Positions 27,720 to 37,910 are shown, numbered from the stretch's first letter. The stretch: DNA of 53,672 nucleotides from Oscillospiraceae bacterium (GCA_022800935.1 JAAWRH010000030.1:1-53672); one strand, 5' to 3'. A program made the numbers and translations. The notes: generated from the sequence alone by a model not told the origin.

Positions 27720-27749
27720 ATTATAAAGGACCAATCCGCACAAATACAA
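27720..27749 (-). promoter_or_regulatory. Sigma-A promoter of the nine-gene glycan operon
   Basis: Minus-strand TTGTAT (27744-27749), 18 bases, TATAAT (27720-27725). Confidence 0.6.
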
Positions 27750-27998
27750 GAATCACTTTGATTTTGCGCCGTCGATATGTTTACGTTTTATGACGGCTTT
27801 ATATCCTGCATTTTGTTTTTGACCCTACAGTTTGCTTTTTTATATAGATATTTAAGGATTAAATTAAACAAAAATATGATTTTAATTCTTTTTTAAGTCT
27901 ACATTTTGTCAAATGCCATGCTGAATGAATATTGAGAGCCTCAGCAAATCAAAACAAAAAAACAGATGAATTTAATGTTTTTTGGGCTATTATAATAA
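27750..27998. other. AT-rich spacer between glycan operon and AraC regulator gene
   Basis: About 250 bases, very AT-rich, with several A/T runs. No gene, tRNA or clear operator seen. It could hold regulator binding sites for the adjacent operon, but no pair of repeats stands out. Confidence 0.4.
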
Positions 27999-28033
27999 AA
28001 AAGAGGCAAAACCGAACTGGCTCTGCCTCTTTT
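27999..28033 (-). terminator. Terminator of the AraC sensor-regulator gene
   Basis: 10-bp stem (27999-28008 with 28024-28033), followed on the minus strand by TTTTATTATAAT. It lies 18 bases past the stop codon. Confidence 0.8.
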
Positions 28034-28050
28034 GGACTGTCTGTTTTTTC

Positions 28051-30363
28051 TCATTTGCCCTTCCGGTTAAACTCTCGATACCGGCTGGGGGCCATGTTTT
28101 CATACTTTTTAAAGGCGCGGGTAAAGCTCATTGCGGAGTTGAAGCCGACCTTTACGGCGATCTCCTGAATGGTCATATCGGAATCCAGGAGCAGCTTTTT
28201 GGCGTTTTCAATCCGCACCTTGGCGATATGGTACATCAGGCCGAAGCCAGTATCCTCCTTAAACAGGGAGAAGAGATAGGTCCGGGATTTGCCAAAAATG
28301 CCGCAGAGGGATTCCACGCTCAGGTTGATATCGCTGTAATGCTCGTCAATGTAACGGAGTACATCGCCTTGAAGGCGGCTTTCCGCCTGCTTGTGCTCTC
28401 TGGCATACAAGGAGCACACTTCAACCGCCAACTGCTCTACACGCGGATACACCTGTTCAGGCTTCGCCCCCTGCTGGAGCAGATAGAGCGTTTCGTGAAA
28501 CATCCTCTCCAGCCCCGCGGTGTCTGTCAGCATATTGGTGGAGCGGAGCATGGTGCCGGTAAACTGGTGCAGCAGGCACTGTAGATATGTTTGGTTTAAA
28601 GCGGCGTTTTTTCGGTTATTATCCCATATCTCCCGCATCACCGCCTTTACGTCCTCCGGGTTGCCGCTGAACAGCGCGCCGGTCAGCCGTCTCTCGTCAT
28701 CACTGGAATACAGGATGCTTTCCAGAACATGCGGCGCCTTTGCCTGTTTTTCATCTGCGCCGATTCCGAACACCTGGCGGTACTGAATGTCGTATCTAAC
28801 CTCCGCATAGCATTCGGGAAGCTGCTCCAGCCCCTCACGGCATTTTGACAGAGACAGCAGGGGAACCGGGAGGGCGTTTTCCACCGCCCAGCAGTTTAGC
28901 TGCAACGTAATATCCTGAAAATGCTCCTGCCAAAATTCACACAGATTTCCAGTGGTATTGAGCAGCAGAAGCAGGCATTCATCCATCCTGAGAAGATGGA
29001 AACAGTTTGCGCTATCGTTTTGGCAGATGCCCTGCCCGATTTGTTGTAAAAACATCCGCAGGTCCTCATCCTGCGCAGGGTACGAAGTGATTCCCTGGTC
29101 GTCCGCTCCAGGGCTGAGGGCCAGCAGGGCAAAGAATGGAAAGGGAAACTCCCGCTTCAGCTGTTCTAAAGTCTCTTGCTTGCCGCGGGCATCCAGGGAT
29201 TTCTTCAACATCAGCACAAGGGAGGTATCTATTAAAAGGGCGTCCTGTCTTGAAAGCTGTTCCTCCAGCCGGCTGTTGGTCATATGCGTGGTGGTAAACG
29301 CCTCCATAATGACGTTGTATTCATCCGTTCTGTTATCCGGACTGGACGAATTCCACTGGGGCACCATCTGCAGCAGCTTTTGAATGGGGGAGTAATTGCG
29401 GGAAACAAACAAGGCCGTAAAGGCAATACAGCCAATCAGCACCAGAAACAGCCCGCACAGGAACACAATATTAGTGGAACGCCGCGCTTGGGCGTATACG
29501 TTCGGAGGGGTCTGCATCCAGTAAAACACATCCAGCGTATTGGAGGCGAGCAGCGAAAGGGTATGTCCCTTCCCGGCAGATATGCGCAAAATGCCATCCT
29601 GCTGGATAGGAAGCTCGCTTTGGGACAGGACCGACTCCATACCCTCTGTGGAATCCAGTACAAATTCCCCTGAACCGGACAGTATATTCCAGTAGCACCC
29701 ACTTTTTTCAATGATATCGTCCGCCAGGTTGAGAAGCCTGTTCTGGTCAATCAGCATGACAATGCTCAGCTCTGTATTGATGAAGCCGATTGAGGGGAGG
29801 GTTTTGATATACGCCAGTGTATTCCCCCCTCTGGCCAAAGGGGTGGTGATGGCATTGCCGGGATAGATCTCACTGATCTCACTGAGCCACTGCTCCAACT
29901 GGAGGGTATCATTCTGGTGGTAAGATATGTAAATGATATCCGCGGTGGCGGCAGTCATATCGGTGACAAATTCCTGTGTATCCCAGAAATAAAGGTAGAT
30001 GCCGCCGATATAGGAGTTTTGCTTGGAGAAGTTCGCAAGACTTTCCCGCAGCTTCATCTTAGAGTAGGAGCGCTTTTGAGGGGAATCGTTCAAATGTCCG
30101 CAAAAATCCGCCAGCTCGTTGCAGGAGAGGATATTGGCCGCTATGGTGCGAATATCGTAGAGGTTCTGGTCCAGCAGCGACTGCACCTGTGTCAGCAGCA
30201 CCTCGTTGTTGTCCAGCGTCTGCCGGGTGTATTCATTGCGGCTGAAAAAGTAGATGGCAATTCCAATGATGATTGGGATTAGGGACAAGCTCATACAGGA
30301 TATGACCCACCGGCGCTGAACCATGCTGACGCCGCCTCGCCGTCTAAAGACAAACTTTTTCAC
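28051..30363 (-). CDS. Membrane-anchored AraC-family sensor-regulator (YesS/YtdP-like)
   Basis: About 770 residues. Two membrane helices (near the N-terminus in WVISCMSLSLIPII, and around SSTNIV..LFVLIGCIAF) enclose an extracytoplasmic sensor of about 250 residues, then a long cytosolic middle part and a C-terminal AraC DNA-binding domain (INLSVESLCGIFGKSRTYL and MTIQEIAVKVGFNSAMSF). Such one-component sensors in Bacillus and Paenibacillus control pectin and other glycan operons. The frame reaches 30417, but the mapped promoter (30432-30460) would leave that GTG only a few bases from the transcript start; GTG 30363 has GGAG 12 bases upstream. ATG 30324 is a further option. Likely controller of the neighbouring glycan operon. 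Confidence 0.88.
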   Translation of the reverse strand: MKKFVFRRRGGVSMVQRRWVISCMSLSLIPIIIGIAIYFFSRNEYTRQTLDNNEVLLTQVQSLLDQNLYDIRTIAANILSCNELADFCGHLNDSPQKRSYSKMKLRESLANFSKQNSYIGGIYLYFWDTQEFVTDMTAATADIIYISYHQNDTLQLEQWLSEISEIYPGNAITTPLARGGNTLAYIKTLPSIGFINTELSIVMLIDQNRLLNLADDIIEKSGCYWNILSGSGEFVLDSTEGMESVLSQSELPIQQDGILRISAGKGHTLSLLASNTLDVFYWMQTPPNVYAQARRSTNIVFLCGLFLVLIGCIAFTALFVSRNYSPIQKLLQMVPQWNSSSPDNRTDEYNVIMEAFTTTHMTNSRLEEQLSRQDALLIDTSLVLMLKKSLDARGKQETLEQLKREFPFPFFALLALSPGADDQGITSYPAQDEDLRMFLQQIGQGICQNDSANCFHLLRMDECLLLLLNTTGNLCEFWQEHFQDITLQLNCWAVENALPVPLLSLSKCREGLEQLPECYAEVRYDIQYRQVFGIGADEKQAKAPHVLESILYSSDDERRLTGALFSGNPEDVKAVMREIWDNNRKNAALNQTYLQCLLHQFTGTMLRSTNMLTDTAGLERMFHETLYLLQQGAKPEQVYPRVEQLAVEVCSLYAREHKQAESRLQGDVLRYIDEHYSDINLSVESLCGIFGKSRTYLFSLFKEDTGFGLMYHIAKVRIENAKKLLLDSDMTIQEIAVKVGFNSAMSFTRAFKKYENMAPSRYREFNRKGK

Positions 30364-30431
30364 AGGACGCTTCAACTCCAAATTATGAACCGCACAGGGA
30401 AAAGCGGGGACTTTCACTGTGCTTTTAGATA

Positions 30432-30460
30432 ATTATACCATAAATATTTGATTTGAGCAA
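30432..30460 (-). promoter_or_regulatory. Sigma-A promoter of the AraC sensor-regulator gene
   Basis: Minus-strand TTGCTC (30455-30460), 17 bases, TATAAT (30432-30437). It places the transcript start near 30425 and so bears on the choice of start codon. Confidence 0.8.
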
Positions 30461-30628
30461 TGTATTTTTGTAGTATAGCTGTCATAGACACCACATTTTC
30501 ATAATTTCAGATCACTTTTTTGAAGCTGTCTGTATCAGCGCCAGTGCGAAAAAACGATATTTTTCAGTTGACGCCAGCAATATTTTTTCTTGTTTAAACT
30601 AGCTGAAATAAAAGCCCAAAACAATAAA

Positions 30629-30671
30629 CGGCCTGATTCAAAATGCTGTTCGCATACTTTGAATCAGGCCG
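30629..30671 (-). terminator. Strong hairpin ending the candidate non-coding RNA
   Basis: A 14-bp perfect stem (30629-30642 with 30658-30671, loop of 15). On the minus strand it is followed by GTTTATTGTTTT; on the plus strand by TTATTTTTTGG, so it could work in both directions. No plus-strand gene precedes it, but a minus-strand promoter lies 0.85 kb upstream with no terminator between. Confidence 0.7.
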
Positions 30672-31513
30672 TCAGTTATTTTTTGGTTCTTCTATAATTG
30701 GTACACCCTTTCGTGAAAAGATAAGCAAGTCTACATTCCATCCTATATATCCAGTGTATCCGGCTATTGATAACCTGTAACCGCTGATCTATAAAAACGC
30801 CATGTTTCCCTGCTTTCTGCTGCGGCATCTCTTATTGTTTTCTCAAACACCGCTCAATGGAATTCGGTAAAACAGCATCTCCGGCCTGCCATGGCCCTCC
30901 CCTTTTCGACAGCTTATGAAAACCTCTTTCGGCGTATCCTCCTCTCCCTGACTGCTCCCAGTCCCTCGATAACTGCGCGGAACCTTTTCACGAAGCCTCT
31001 TCCGGGATTCATTTTATCGGCTTTTCCGATACGCTCTGTCGAATCTCTTTGTTTTACACAGTAATTCCTTCACAGATGATAGTTCCCCTTCTGTTTTCGC
31101 TTTTCCATTCTGGATTCAGCTTTCGGGAAATAAGGGACTGTTTCTTAAAAATGAAAACTCCACATTTCGTTTCACTCCCTGCTTTGATTCTGTTTCCGCC
31201 TGGATTTCGCTTTGACCGGCGCTATTGCGCTTTCACGTTCCATTCTGACAGATTGGATATCACTGGGAATTTCGTTTTCAGCTTAAAGATTTATCCCGCC
31301 AATGCCTGTTCAAATTTCTGTGATTTTTCCTGCAATGGTATCAGCTCCCATTCTTTTGATGGTGTTGGATATGCTCCATGTTACATTCATTGCAGCTGAT
31401 GGACACTTTTCTTTTGAACTCTGGCTTGTTCTCCCTCTTACAGTTCCACATTGGAATTGACGTCGGGAAACGTTCTCTGTTGCTAGGTCATCGGGTATCA
31501 CTCTCCTTTCTGT
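30629..31513 (-). ncRNA. Candidate large structured non-coding RNA (about 0.88 kb)
   Basis: No credible ORF is found here in any frame. The minus strand has a promoter (31520-31548), an immediate 5' hairpin (31511-31515 with 31497-31501), and a 3' terminator. Between them many segments pair: 31485-31492 with 30769-30776 (8 bp, one G-U) closing about 720 bases; 31388-31395 with 31330-31337 (8 bp); a GCGC hairpin at 31219-31230; 31036-31043 with 30905-30912 (8 bp) stacked one base from 31028-31034 with 30932-30938 (7 bp), enclosing hairpins 31000-31004/30978-30982 and 30959-30963/30950-30954; 30865-30874 with 30849-30852 plus 30836-30841; 30754-30758 with 30702-30706. Single 8-bp matches can be chance, but the nested set plus promoter and terminator argues for a structured RNA. 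I cannot assign it to a known class (OLE, GOLLD and ROOL are comparable in size). Confidence 0.55.
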
Positions 31514-31519
31514 GATTCT

Positions 31520-31548
31520 ATAATAGCACAGACTGATGCAAAACGCAA
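31520..31548 (-). promoter_or_regulatory. Sigma-A promoter of the candidate non-coding RNA
   Basis: Minus-strand TTGCGT (31543-31548), 17 bases, TATTAT (31520-31525). An AAGGAGA follows, but the ATG behind it is stopped after two codons, and the motif falls in the loop of a 5' hairpin. Confidence 0.7.
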
Positions 31549-31710
31549 GAGGGTTTCGTAAATTTCAGCATTTTATTTTATAATTGTTTGAAACTTATGT
31601 ATATTTTGCACATATAGGCGCTATGAGAAAACAGAGGACAGGGTGGAGCAAGGGTGGGAGGAAAGGCCGGAAACGATAAAAAAACGCGGCAGCAAAGCTG
31701 AAAAGTTGAT

Positions 31711-31738
31711 TTGCAATTATCATAAAATCGTGTATAAT
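31711..31738 (+). promoter_or_regulatory. Sigma-A promoter of the NAD(P)HX repair gene
   Basis: TTGCAA (31711-31716), 16 bases, TATAAT (31733-31738); the start codon lies 74 bases downstream. Confidence 0.75.
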
Positions 31739-31811
31739 AAGGATATAGCGGCCGCGGTGAGGACGGCGGCCGGTTCCCATAACAATCAAGAGCCTTTCGG
31801 GAGGACATCAC

Positions 31812-33347
<1,536 letters not shown>

Positions 33348-33359
33348 TTCACACAAAAT

Positions 33360-33404
33360 AAGCTCTGTGGATGGCCGGTTTTGGGCCGGTTGTCCACAGA
33401 GCTT
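33360..33404 (+). terminator. Terminator of the NAD(P)HX repair gene
   Basis: 12-bp stem (33360-33371 with 33393-33404) followed by GTTTTTTCTT. Confidence 0.85.
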
Positions 33405-33423
33405 GTTTTTTCTTGTTGCCTTT

Positions 33424-33660
33424 AGCGCCATCTCCCGGTCCGCGAAAGATGCCGTCGGCGGCTATGGGCCGCCTCCAGCCTTTCGCTGGGCCAAAAGCCC
33501 GGATTGCTTCCTTTGATGGGTTTACGAAAACCAGAGTTGGCTCGCCACCGGAGAGAGCAAAAGACGGGCTTTTTGGATTAGCGGTTTTTAGGCGGGGTCA
33601 ACGTGGTTTTTGGTTGGTGCAGGGGTGTTTCGCGCCTGCGGGCGCGACCAGGGCGCTGCC
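33424..33660 (+). repeat. Intergenic repeat, left copy
   Basis: Inverted relative to the copy at 35018-35270 on the other side of dapL. The two share the outer end (AGCGCCATCTC, then GGTCCGCGAAAGATG), a middle CCTTTCGCTGGG segment, and a 44-base block of identity at 33607-33650 that contains a CGCGCC/GGCGCG hairpin (near 33631-33646). The part between is diverged. No ORF, so a non-coding repeat family or a miniature element is likely. Confidence 0.75.
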
Positions 33661-33669
33661 CTGGACCTG

Positions 33670-33699
33670 CCAGGGGGCTTTTGAGGAACAGCCCCCTGG
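33670..33699. repeat. GC-rich palindrome next to the repeat
   Basis: 9-bp stem (33670-33678 with 33691-33699) with flanking CCTGGACC motifs. It may act as a weak terminator for dapL, whose stop lies 50 bases away, or be part of the repeat unit. Confidence 0.5.
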
Positions 33700-33750
33700 A
33701 CCCCAAACCTTTTTGATTTGAGCGAGGTCATCTCTTCCTTTGGGGCTTTC

Positions 33751-34935
33751 CTACTTTAGCAGCTTTTTCATCCGTTCCACTGCCTCAACCGTGCTCTGCT
33801 TATCCCCAAAGGCGGTCAGCCGGAAAAATCCTTCCCCGTTCTTCCCGAATCCCGCACCGGGAGTTCCCACTACATTCGCCTGCTCCAACAGCAGATCAAA
33901 GAAATCCCACGACTTCATCCCGTTGGGGCACTTCAGCCAGATGTACGGCGAATGCTCACCTCCGGTGAACCAAATGCCCATCTCCTCCATGGCCCGCGCA
34001 ATGGTCCGGGCGTTCTCCATGTAGTACCCCAGATTCTCCTTAATCTGCCGCTGTCCCTCAGCGGTGAATACCGCCAACGCAGCCTTCTGCACAATATAGG
34101 CAACCCCGTTGAACTTGGTTGTCTGGCGGCGCAGCCACAGCTTTTGTATGGACTGGCCATCCCGTACCAGCTCGTTGGGGATGGTGGTGTATCCGCAACG
34201 GGTTCCGGTAAAGCCCGCCATCTTGGAGAAGGAGCAGAATTCAATGGCACAGGTCCGGGCTCCCTCAATCTCAAAGATGCTCCTGGGGAGCTTTTCGTCC
34301 TGGATAAAGCACTCATACGCCGCGTCATAGAGGATGATTGCCCCCTGCTCGTTGGCATAACCCACCCATTCCTTCAGCTGCTCGCGGGTATATACCGCCC
34401 CGGTGGGGTTGTTGGGGGAGCAGATGTAGATGAGGTCCGCCTTGACGCTGCGGTCCGGCAGGGGGAGGAAGCCGTTTTCCTCGGTGGCGTCCATAAACAG
34501 CACCTTGCGTCCCGCCATCACGTTGGTGTCCACATAGACAGGATACACGGGGTCGGGAATCAGGACAGTGTTGTCCTCGGAGAAGATATCCAGGATATTG
34601 CCTAGGTCGCTCTTTGCGCCGTCGCTGACGAGAATTTCGTTTTCCTCCAGCTTTACGCCGTGTCCGGCGTAATATTCCCGGATGGCCTGTTTCAGGAAGG
34701 GGTAGCCTTGTTCGTCGGGGGCATAGCCGCGGAAGGTTTCCTTGACGGCCATTTCGTCCACCGCGCCGTGGAGGGCCTGGATGACCTCCTGGCAGAGGGG
34801 GAGGGTGACGTCGCCGATGCCCAGGCGGATGAGCTTAGCCTGAGGGTTGGCGCTCTGATAGGCGTTCACCTTTTTGGCAATGGTGGCAAAGAGGTAGCTG
34901 TCCTTTAAATCCAGATAGTGGCGGTTGATCTGCAT
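33751..34935 (-). CDS. dapL: LL-diaminopimelate aminotransferase
   Basis: 394 residues, matching DapL along its length: RLGIGDVTLPL near the N-terminus, FRGYAPDEQGYPFL, SDGAKSDLGNI, CSPNNPTGAV, the PLP Lys at about 238 in SFSKMAGFTGTR, and a C-terminal substrate segment. It makes LL-diaminopimelate directly from tetrahydrodipicolinate for lysine and peptidoglycan. AAAGGAGCG precedes the ATG. It is alone and is framed by two inverted copies of the same repeat. Confidence 0.95.
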   Translation of the reverse strand: MQINRHYLDLKDSYLFATIAKKVNAYQSANPQAKLIRLGIGDVTLPLCQEVIQALHGAVDEMAVKETFRGYAPDEQGYPFLKQAIREYYAGHGVKLEENEILVSDGAKSDLGNILDIFSEDNTVLIPDPVYPVYVDTNVMAGRKVLFMDATEENGFLPLPDRSVKADLIYICSPNNPTGAVYTREQLKEWVGYANEQGAIILYDAAYECFIQDEKLPRSIFEIEGARTCAIEFCSFSKMAGFTGTRCGYTTIPNELVRDGQSIQKLWLRRQTTKFNGVAYIVQKAALAVFTAEGQRQIKENLGYYMENARTIARAMEEMGIWFTGGEHSPYIWLKCPNGMKSWDFFDLLLEQANVVGTPGAGFGKNGEGFFRLTAFGDKQSTVEAVERMKKLLK

Positions 34936-35017
34936 GAAAAAACGCTCCTTTAAGTAAAATGATAGTCAAAAGACGCAGTAAAATTGAAAGCTTTGGCCGC
35001 TTTCTCGAAAGTGGCAG

Positions 35018-35270
35018 GTTTCCAAAGGGCGGCGCCCTTTGGTCGCGCCCGCAGGCGCGAAACACCCCTGCACCAACCAAAAAAGCGTAAACCATATCTA
35101 AAAAGCACTATAATCAAGAAGCCCGTGTAAATCCCCCTTCAGTGGCGGGCTAACGATAGTTTTTGTAAATCGATGCAAGGATGGCCATCCGGGCTTTTTG
35201 CCCCAGCGAAAGGTTGGAAGCGGCGCAAAGCGCTGCTGACAACATCTTTCGCGGACCATGAGATGGCGCT
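35018..35270 (-). repeat. Intergenic repeat, right copy (inverted)
   Basis: Reverse-complement relative of 33424-33660. The closest part is 35036-35079, matching 44 bases of the left copy without a difference; the far ends (AGATGGCGCT here) also match. It ends about 30 bases before the GH43 stop. Confidence 0.75.
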
Positions 35271-35299
35271 CAGAATAACAGATCAAAGGAAATCATCCC

Positions 35300-36838
35300 T
35301 CAATCCAAATACTCAAAGAAATCGAAATCGGCGGGAATCCGTGTTCCGCAGCCTCCGTTGTTGGCATAGATACCCACCAGGGTACCGGTATGACGCTTGG
35401 GGTCATCGGGGACGCCCTCGTCGCAGAGGTAGATGCAGTTTTCCAGGGTGCCTGCGTGGAGCCATTCGGTACCATCATAGCTGTAGTAGAAGGTTCGGGT
35501 CAGCTTATCCACCACCACTTTGAGGTATACCGGCTGCTCCTTGAGGCCGGAAACCTCGGCCATCAGCTCCTCGCCGTGGTTGCGGTTGATGACAAGCTGG
35601 AGCTTTCTGCTCTTTTCCCAGCAGACCGAGAAGCGGGCATAGGTGGCGGTGCTGTAATAGCAGGTGAGCCCCGCCTGTTCCCCGTCTCTGGAGGGGTAAA
35701 ACTCCACCTTGGTGGAGGCGGTGTAGCTCAGCTCCTGCTCCCGGCGGAGCAGGGTGTTTTTGGCACGGATTTCGGAAAGCTGCCCGTCCAGGGTCCATAT
35801 CCGGAAATGTCCCGGCCTTTCGGTGAGGGAATAGCTGCCCTTGGCTGGGTTGCGGACGAATTCCCAGTTGAAGTTCAGGGTTTCGCTGTCAAAATCGTCC
35901 CTGGTCCACTTTTCAAAGGGATGCTGGGGCAGATTGGGGGAGTTTTGCACAGTGCTGGGGCCCTTGCGGTCGTTGATGATGAACCAGCCGTCCTCCAGCC
36001 AGGTGACAGGGTCCAGCCCCGATTCCCGGCCTATGGTGGTGTAATGGCCCTGGTTGGCCCTGCCCATCAGGTAGTACACCCACCAGTCGCCGTTCTGGGT
36101 CTCCACCAGCTTGCCGTGGCCGGTCCGCTGGAGCAGGGCGTCGGGGTCAAACTGGCGCATCAACGGGTTGTAGGGGGAGGACTCATAGGGGCCGAAGAGG
36201 TTTTCCGAACGGCCCACGTTGATGCCGTGGCCGTAGCCGGTGCCGCCCTCGGCCAGAATGGCGTAGTAATACTTGCCCCGCTTGAGGATATGGGGCCCCT
36301 CCGAGGCCCTTTCGCCGGTGCCGCGCCACACGGGAATCACCTCGCCGGTGGCCCTGGTGCAGTCGTCGCTGAGGGGGACCAGGTTGATGCCGGGGCTGAT
36401 GACCATATAGTGCTTGCCGTCGTCATCCACAAAGTGGGAGGGATCGATGCTGTCCACCTCAATCCAGCTGGGCTTGCTGTAGGGGCCCTCCGGCCTGTCG
36501 GAGGAGACCACCAGCTGGCGGCGCATGACGTTGTTGTCCCGCTTGCCGTCGGCATTCAGGCGCAGGGTGGCCATGATGATGAATTTGCCGTTGCTGTAGG
36601 AGATGTCCGGCGCCCAGATGCCGTGGGAATCCCGGATGGCCTGCAAATCCAGGTCGTCGGAATCGGTGACGGCGTGGCCGATGATTTCCCAGTGGACCAT
36701 ATCCTTGGAGTGGCTGATGGCGATGGCGGGGAAATACTGGAAAGTGGAGTTGACCATATAGTAGTCGTCTCCCACACGAACGACAGAGGGGTCGGGAAAG
36801 AAGCCGCGCTGTACCGGATTTTGATATGTATTACCCAT
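35300..36838 (-). CDS. GH43 family glycosidase (beta-xylosidase / arabinofuranosidase type)
   Basis: 512 residues. The five-blade propeller carries the catalytic base Asp16 (FFPDPS), the pKa-modulating Asp132 (DSIDPSHF) and the acid Glu180 (RASEGPHI). A C-terminal beta-sandwich of about 190 residues follows, as in two-domain GH43 beta-xylosidases. Cytosolic, since there is no signal peptide. It follows the aldolase gene by 22 bases and shares its promoter. Exact substrate, xylose or arabinose side chains, is open. Confidence 0.93.
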   Translation of the reverse strand: MGNTYQNPVQRGFFPDPSVVRVGDDYYMVNSTFQYFPAIAISHSKDMVHWEIIGHAVTDSDDLDLQAIRDSHGIWAPDISYSNGKFIIMATLRLNADGKRDNNVMRRQLVVSSDRPEGPYSKPSWIEVDSIDPSHFVDDDGKHYMVISPGINLVPLSDDCTRATGEVIPVWRGTGERASEGPHILKRGKYYYAILAEGGTGYGHGINVGRSENLFGPYESSPYNPLMRQFDPDALLQRTGHGKLVETQNGDWWVYYLMGRANQGHYTTIGRESGLDPVTWLEDGWFIINDRKGPSTVQNSPNLPQHPFEKWTRDDFDSETLNFNWEFVRNPAKGSYSLTERPGHFRIWTLDGQLSEIRAKNTLLRREQELSYTASTKVEFYPSRDGEQAGLTCYYSTATYARFSVCWEKSRKLQLVINRNHGEELMAEVSGLKEQPVYLKVVVDKLTRTFYYSYDGTEWLHAGTLENCIYLCDEGVPDDPKRHTGTLVGIYANNGGCGTRIPADFDFFEYLD

Positions 36839-36860
36839 TTTGTACTCCTTCCAATGCTGT

Positions 36861-37772
36861 TTACATTTTTTTCTTGAACCATTCTGTTAGGCGGTCCAAC
36901 TGTTCCACCTCGCTAAGGAACAACGGGGACATTTCGTGATGGTTTTTGGAGCGGGTATAGATGGTTATGGGAAGCCCCTTGCCTTGCAGATACGCCTTGG
37001 CGTTGACTGGGTAAAGCTGCTTTTCAATCTGGGAGGCCATGGTGAGGAACGCCTGGACCAGCTCCGCCCTTTCCGGCTCCTTATCCCAGTTCCGGCAGAG
37101 CCAGACATACAGCTCCGGATGGAAGTTGGCCATAACCCCGGAGAAGCCCGCCGCCCCATGGCGCAGGGAATCCAGAATGGTGGCGGTGTTGGCGTTAAAA
37201 AGCCTGAGACTGCTCCCTTTGATGAGCTCCAGCCGCCTTTGAATCAGGGCGGCGTCGCAGCAGGTATCCTTGAGGAAGTGGAACCGCCCCGTCCCGGCGG
37301 CATAGGAAATCTCGCTGTCGGAGATAAGCCGCTTATAGGGGTACGGGCACTCGTAAAAGCCCAGGGGAAGATCGCCGGGGAGGGCGGCAAGGATTTGGTC
37401 CAGGCTGTTCCGCCAGACCTCAGGGGCGCTGCCCTGTTCCGCCAGGCGGTTGGTGATCAGGATAACCGCGTCCACGCCGGTATCCGCCACCCGCTTCAGC
37501 TCATCAATCTGGTCGTCGATGCTGTAGGAGGTGTGTCCGGAGGAAATCACCGGCACATGGGCGGTCCTTTTGATAAAGCGGGAAAGCTCCACCCGCTCCT
37601 GAAGACTGAGGAAAAACATCTCGCTGGACTGGCAGACGGCGAACAGGCCGCTGACGCCCCGCTCCTCATACCACTGGATGAGGGCCTCCAGGGCCTTGTA
37701 GTCCACCCGCCCTGTATCGGTAAAGGGGGTGAGCATTACCGGCCATACGCCGTTTTGGGCTTTGGATTCCAT
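36861..37772 (-). CDS. Dihydrodipicolinate synthase/N-acetylneuraminate lyase family aldolase
   Basis: 303 residues, TIM-barrel class I aldolase. The Schiff-base Lys168 (FHFLKDTC) and the catalytic Tyr140 (LGFYECPYP) are present. The usual GTTGE motif near residue 48 is CQSSE here, so it is unlikely to be the true DapA. Paired with GH43 and facing GH42, it is more likely a sugar-acid aldolase or dehydratase, for example for 2-keto-3-deoxy acids. The promoter lies at 37844-37872. Confidence 0.88.
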   Translation of the reverse strand: MESKAQNGVWPVMLTPFTDTGRVDYKALEALIQWYEERGVSGLFAVCQSSEMFFLSLQERVELSRFIKRTAHVPVISSGHTSYSIDDQIDELKRVADTGVDAVILITNRLAEQGSAPEVWRNSLDQILAALPGDLPLGFYECPYPYKRLISDSEISYAAGTGRFHFLKDTCCDAALIQRRLELIKGSSLRLFNANTATILDSLRHGAAGFSGVMANFHPELYVWLCRNWDKEPERAELVQAFLTMASQIEKQLYPVNAKAYLQGKGLPITIYTRSKNHHEMSPLFLSEVEQLDRLTEWFKKKM

Positions 37773-37843
37773 TGTTTTACATCCTCTCTCATAAAATACG
37801 ACAGGCGGCAGCGCCGGCCTTTATGCCGTTTGGTACATTCTAC

Positions 37844-37872
37844 AGTATACTCCCTGTTTGGCCATATTGCAA
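37844..37872 (-). promoter_or_regulatory. Sigma-A promoter of the aldolase-GH43 operon
   Basis: Minus-strand TTGCAA (37867-37872), 17 bases, TATACT (37844-37849). It lies within 40 bases of the opposing GH42 promoter. Confidence 0.7.
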
Positions 37873-37880
37873 GTTTCAGA

Positions 37881-37910
37881 TTGCTTTTTACCGCGCTTCC
37901 ATGGTATAAT
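37881..37910 (+). promoter_or_regulatory. Sigma-A promoter of the GH42 gene
   Basis: TTGCTT (37881-37886), 18 bases, TATAAT (37905-37910). Confidence 0.7.

Noticed and set aside
31028-31047. Resemblance to tmRNA (GATTCGACAG)
   Set aside because: The rest of the tmRNA signature, including tRNA-like ends, a tag frame and the CCA end, is absent. The segment instead takes part in a helix with 30905-30912.
31049-31399. 116-codon plus-strand ORF in the same gap
   Set aside because: No ribosome site, unusual composition (Phe/Ser-rich from a pyrimidine-rich strand), and no recognisable domain.
31310-31501. 63-codon minus-strand ORF at the start of the candidate RNA
   Set aside because: Its start codon abuts the purine-rich motif with no spacing, the product resembles no family, and the segment is better explained by RNA pairing. 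An ATG at proper distance ends after two codons.
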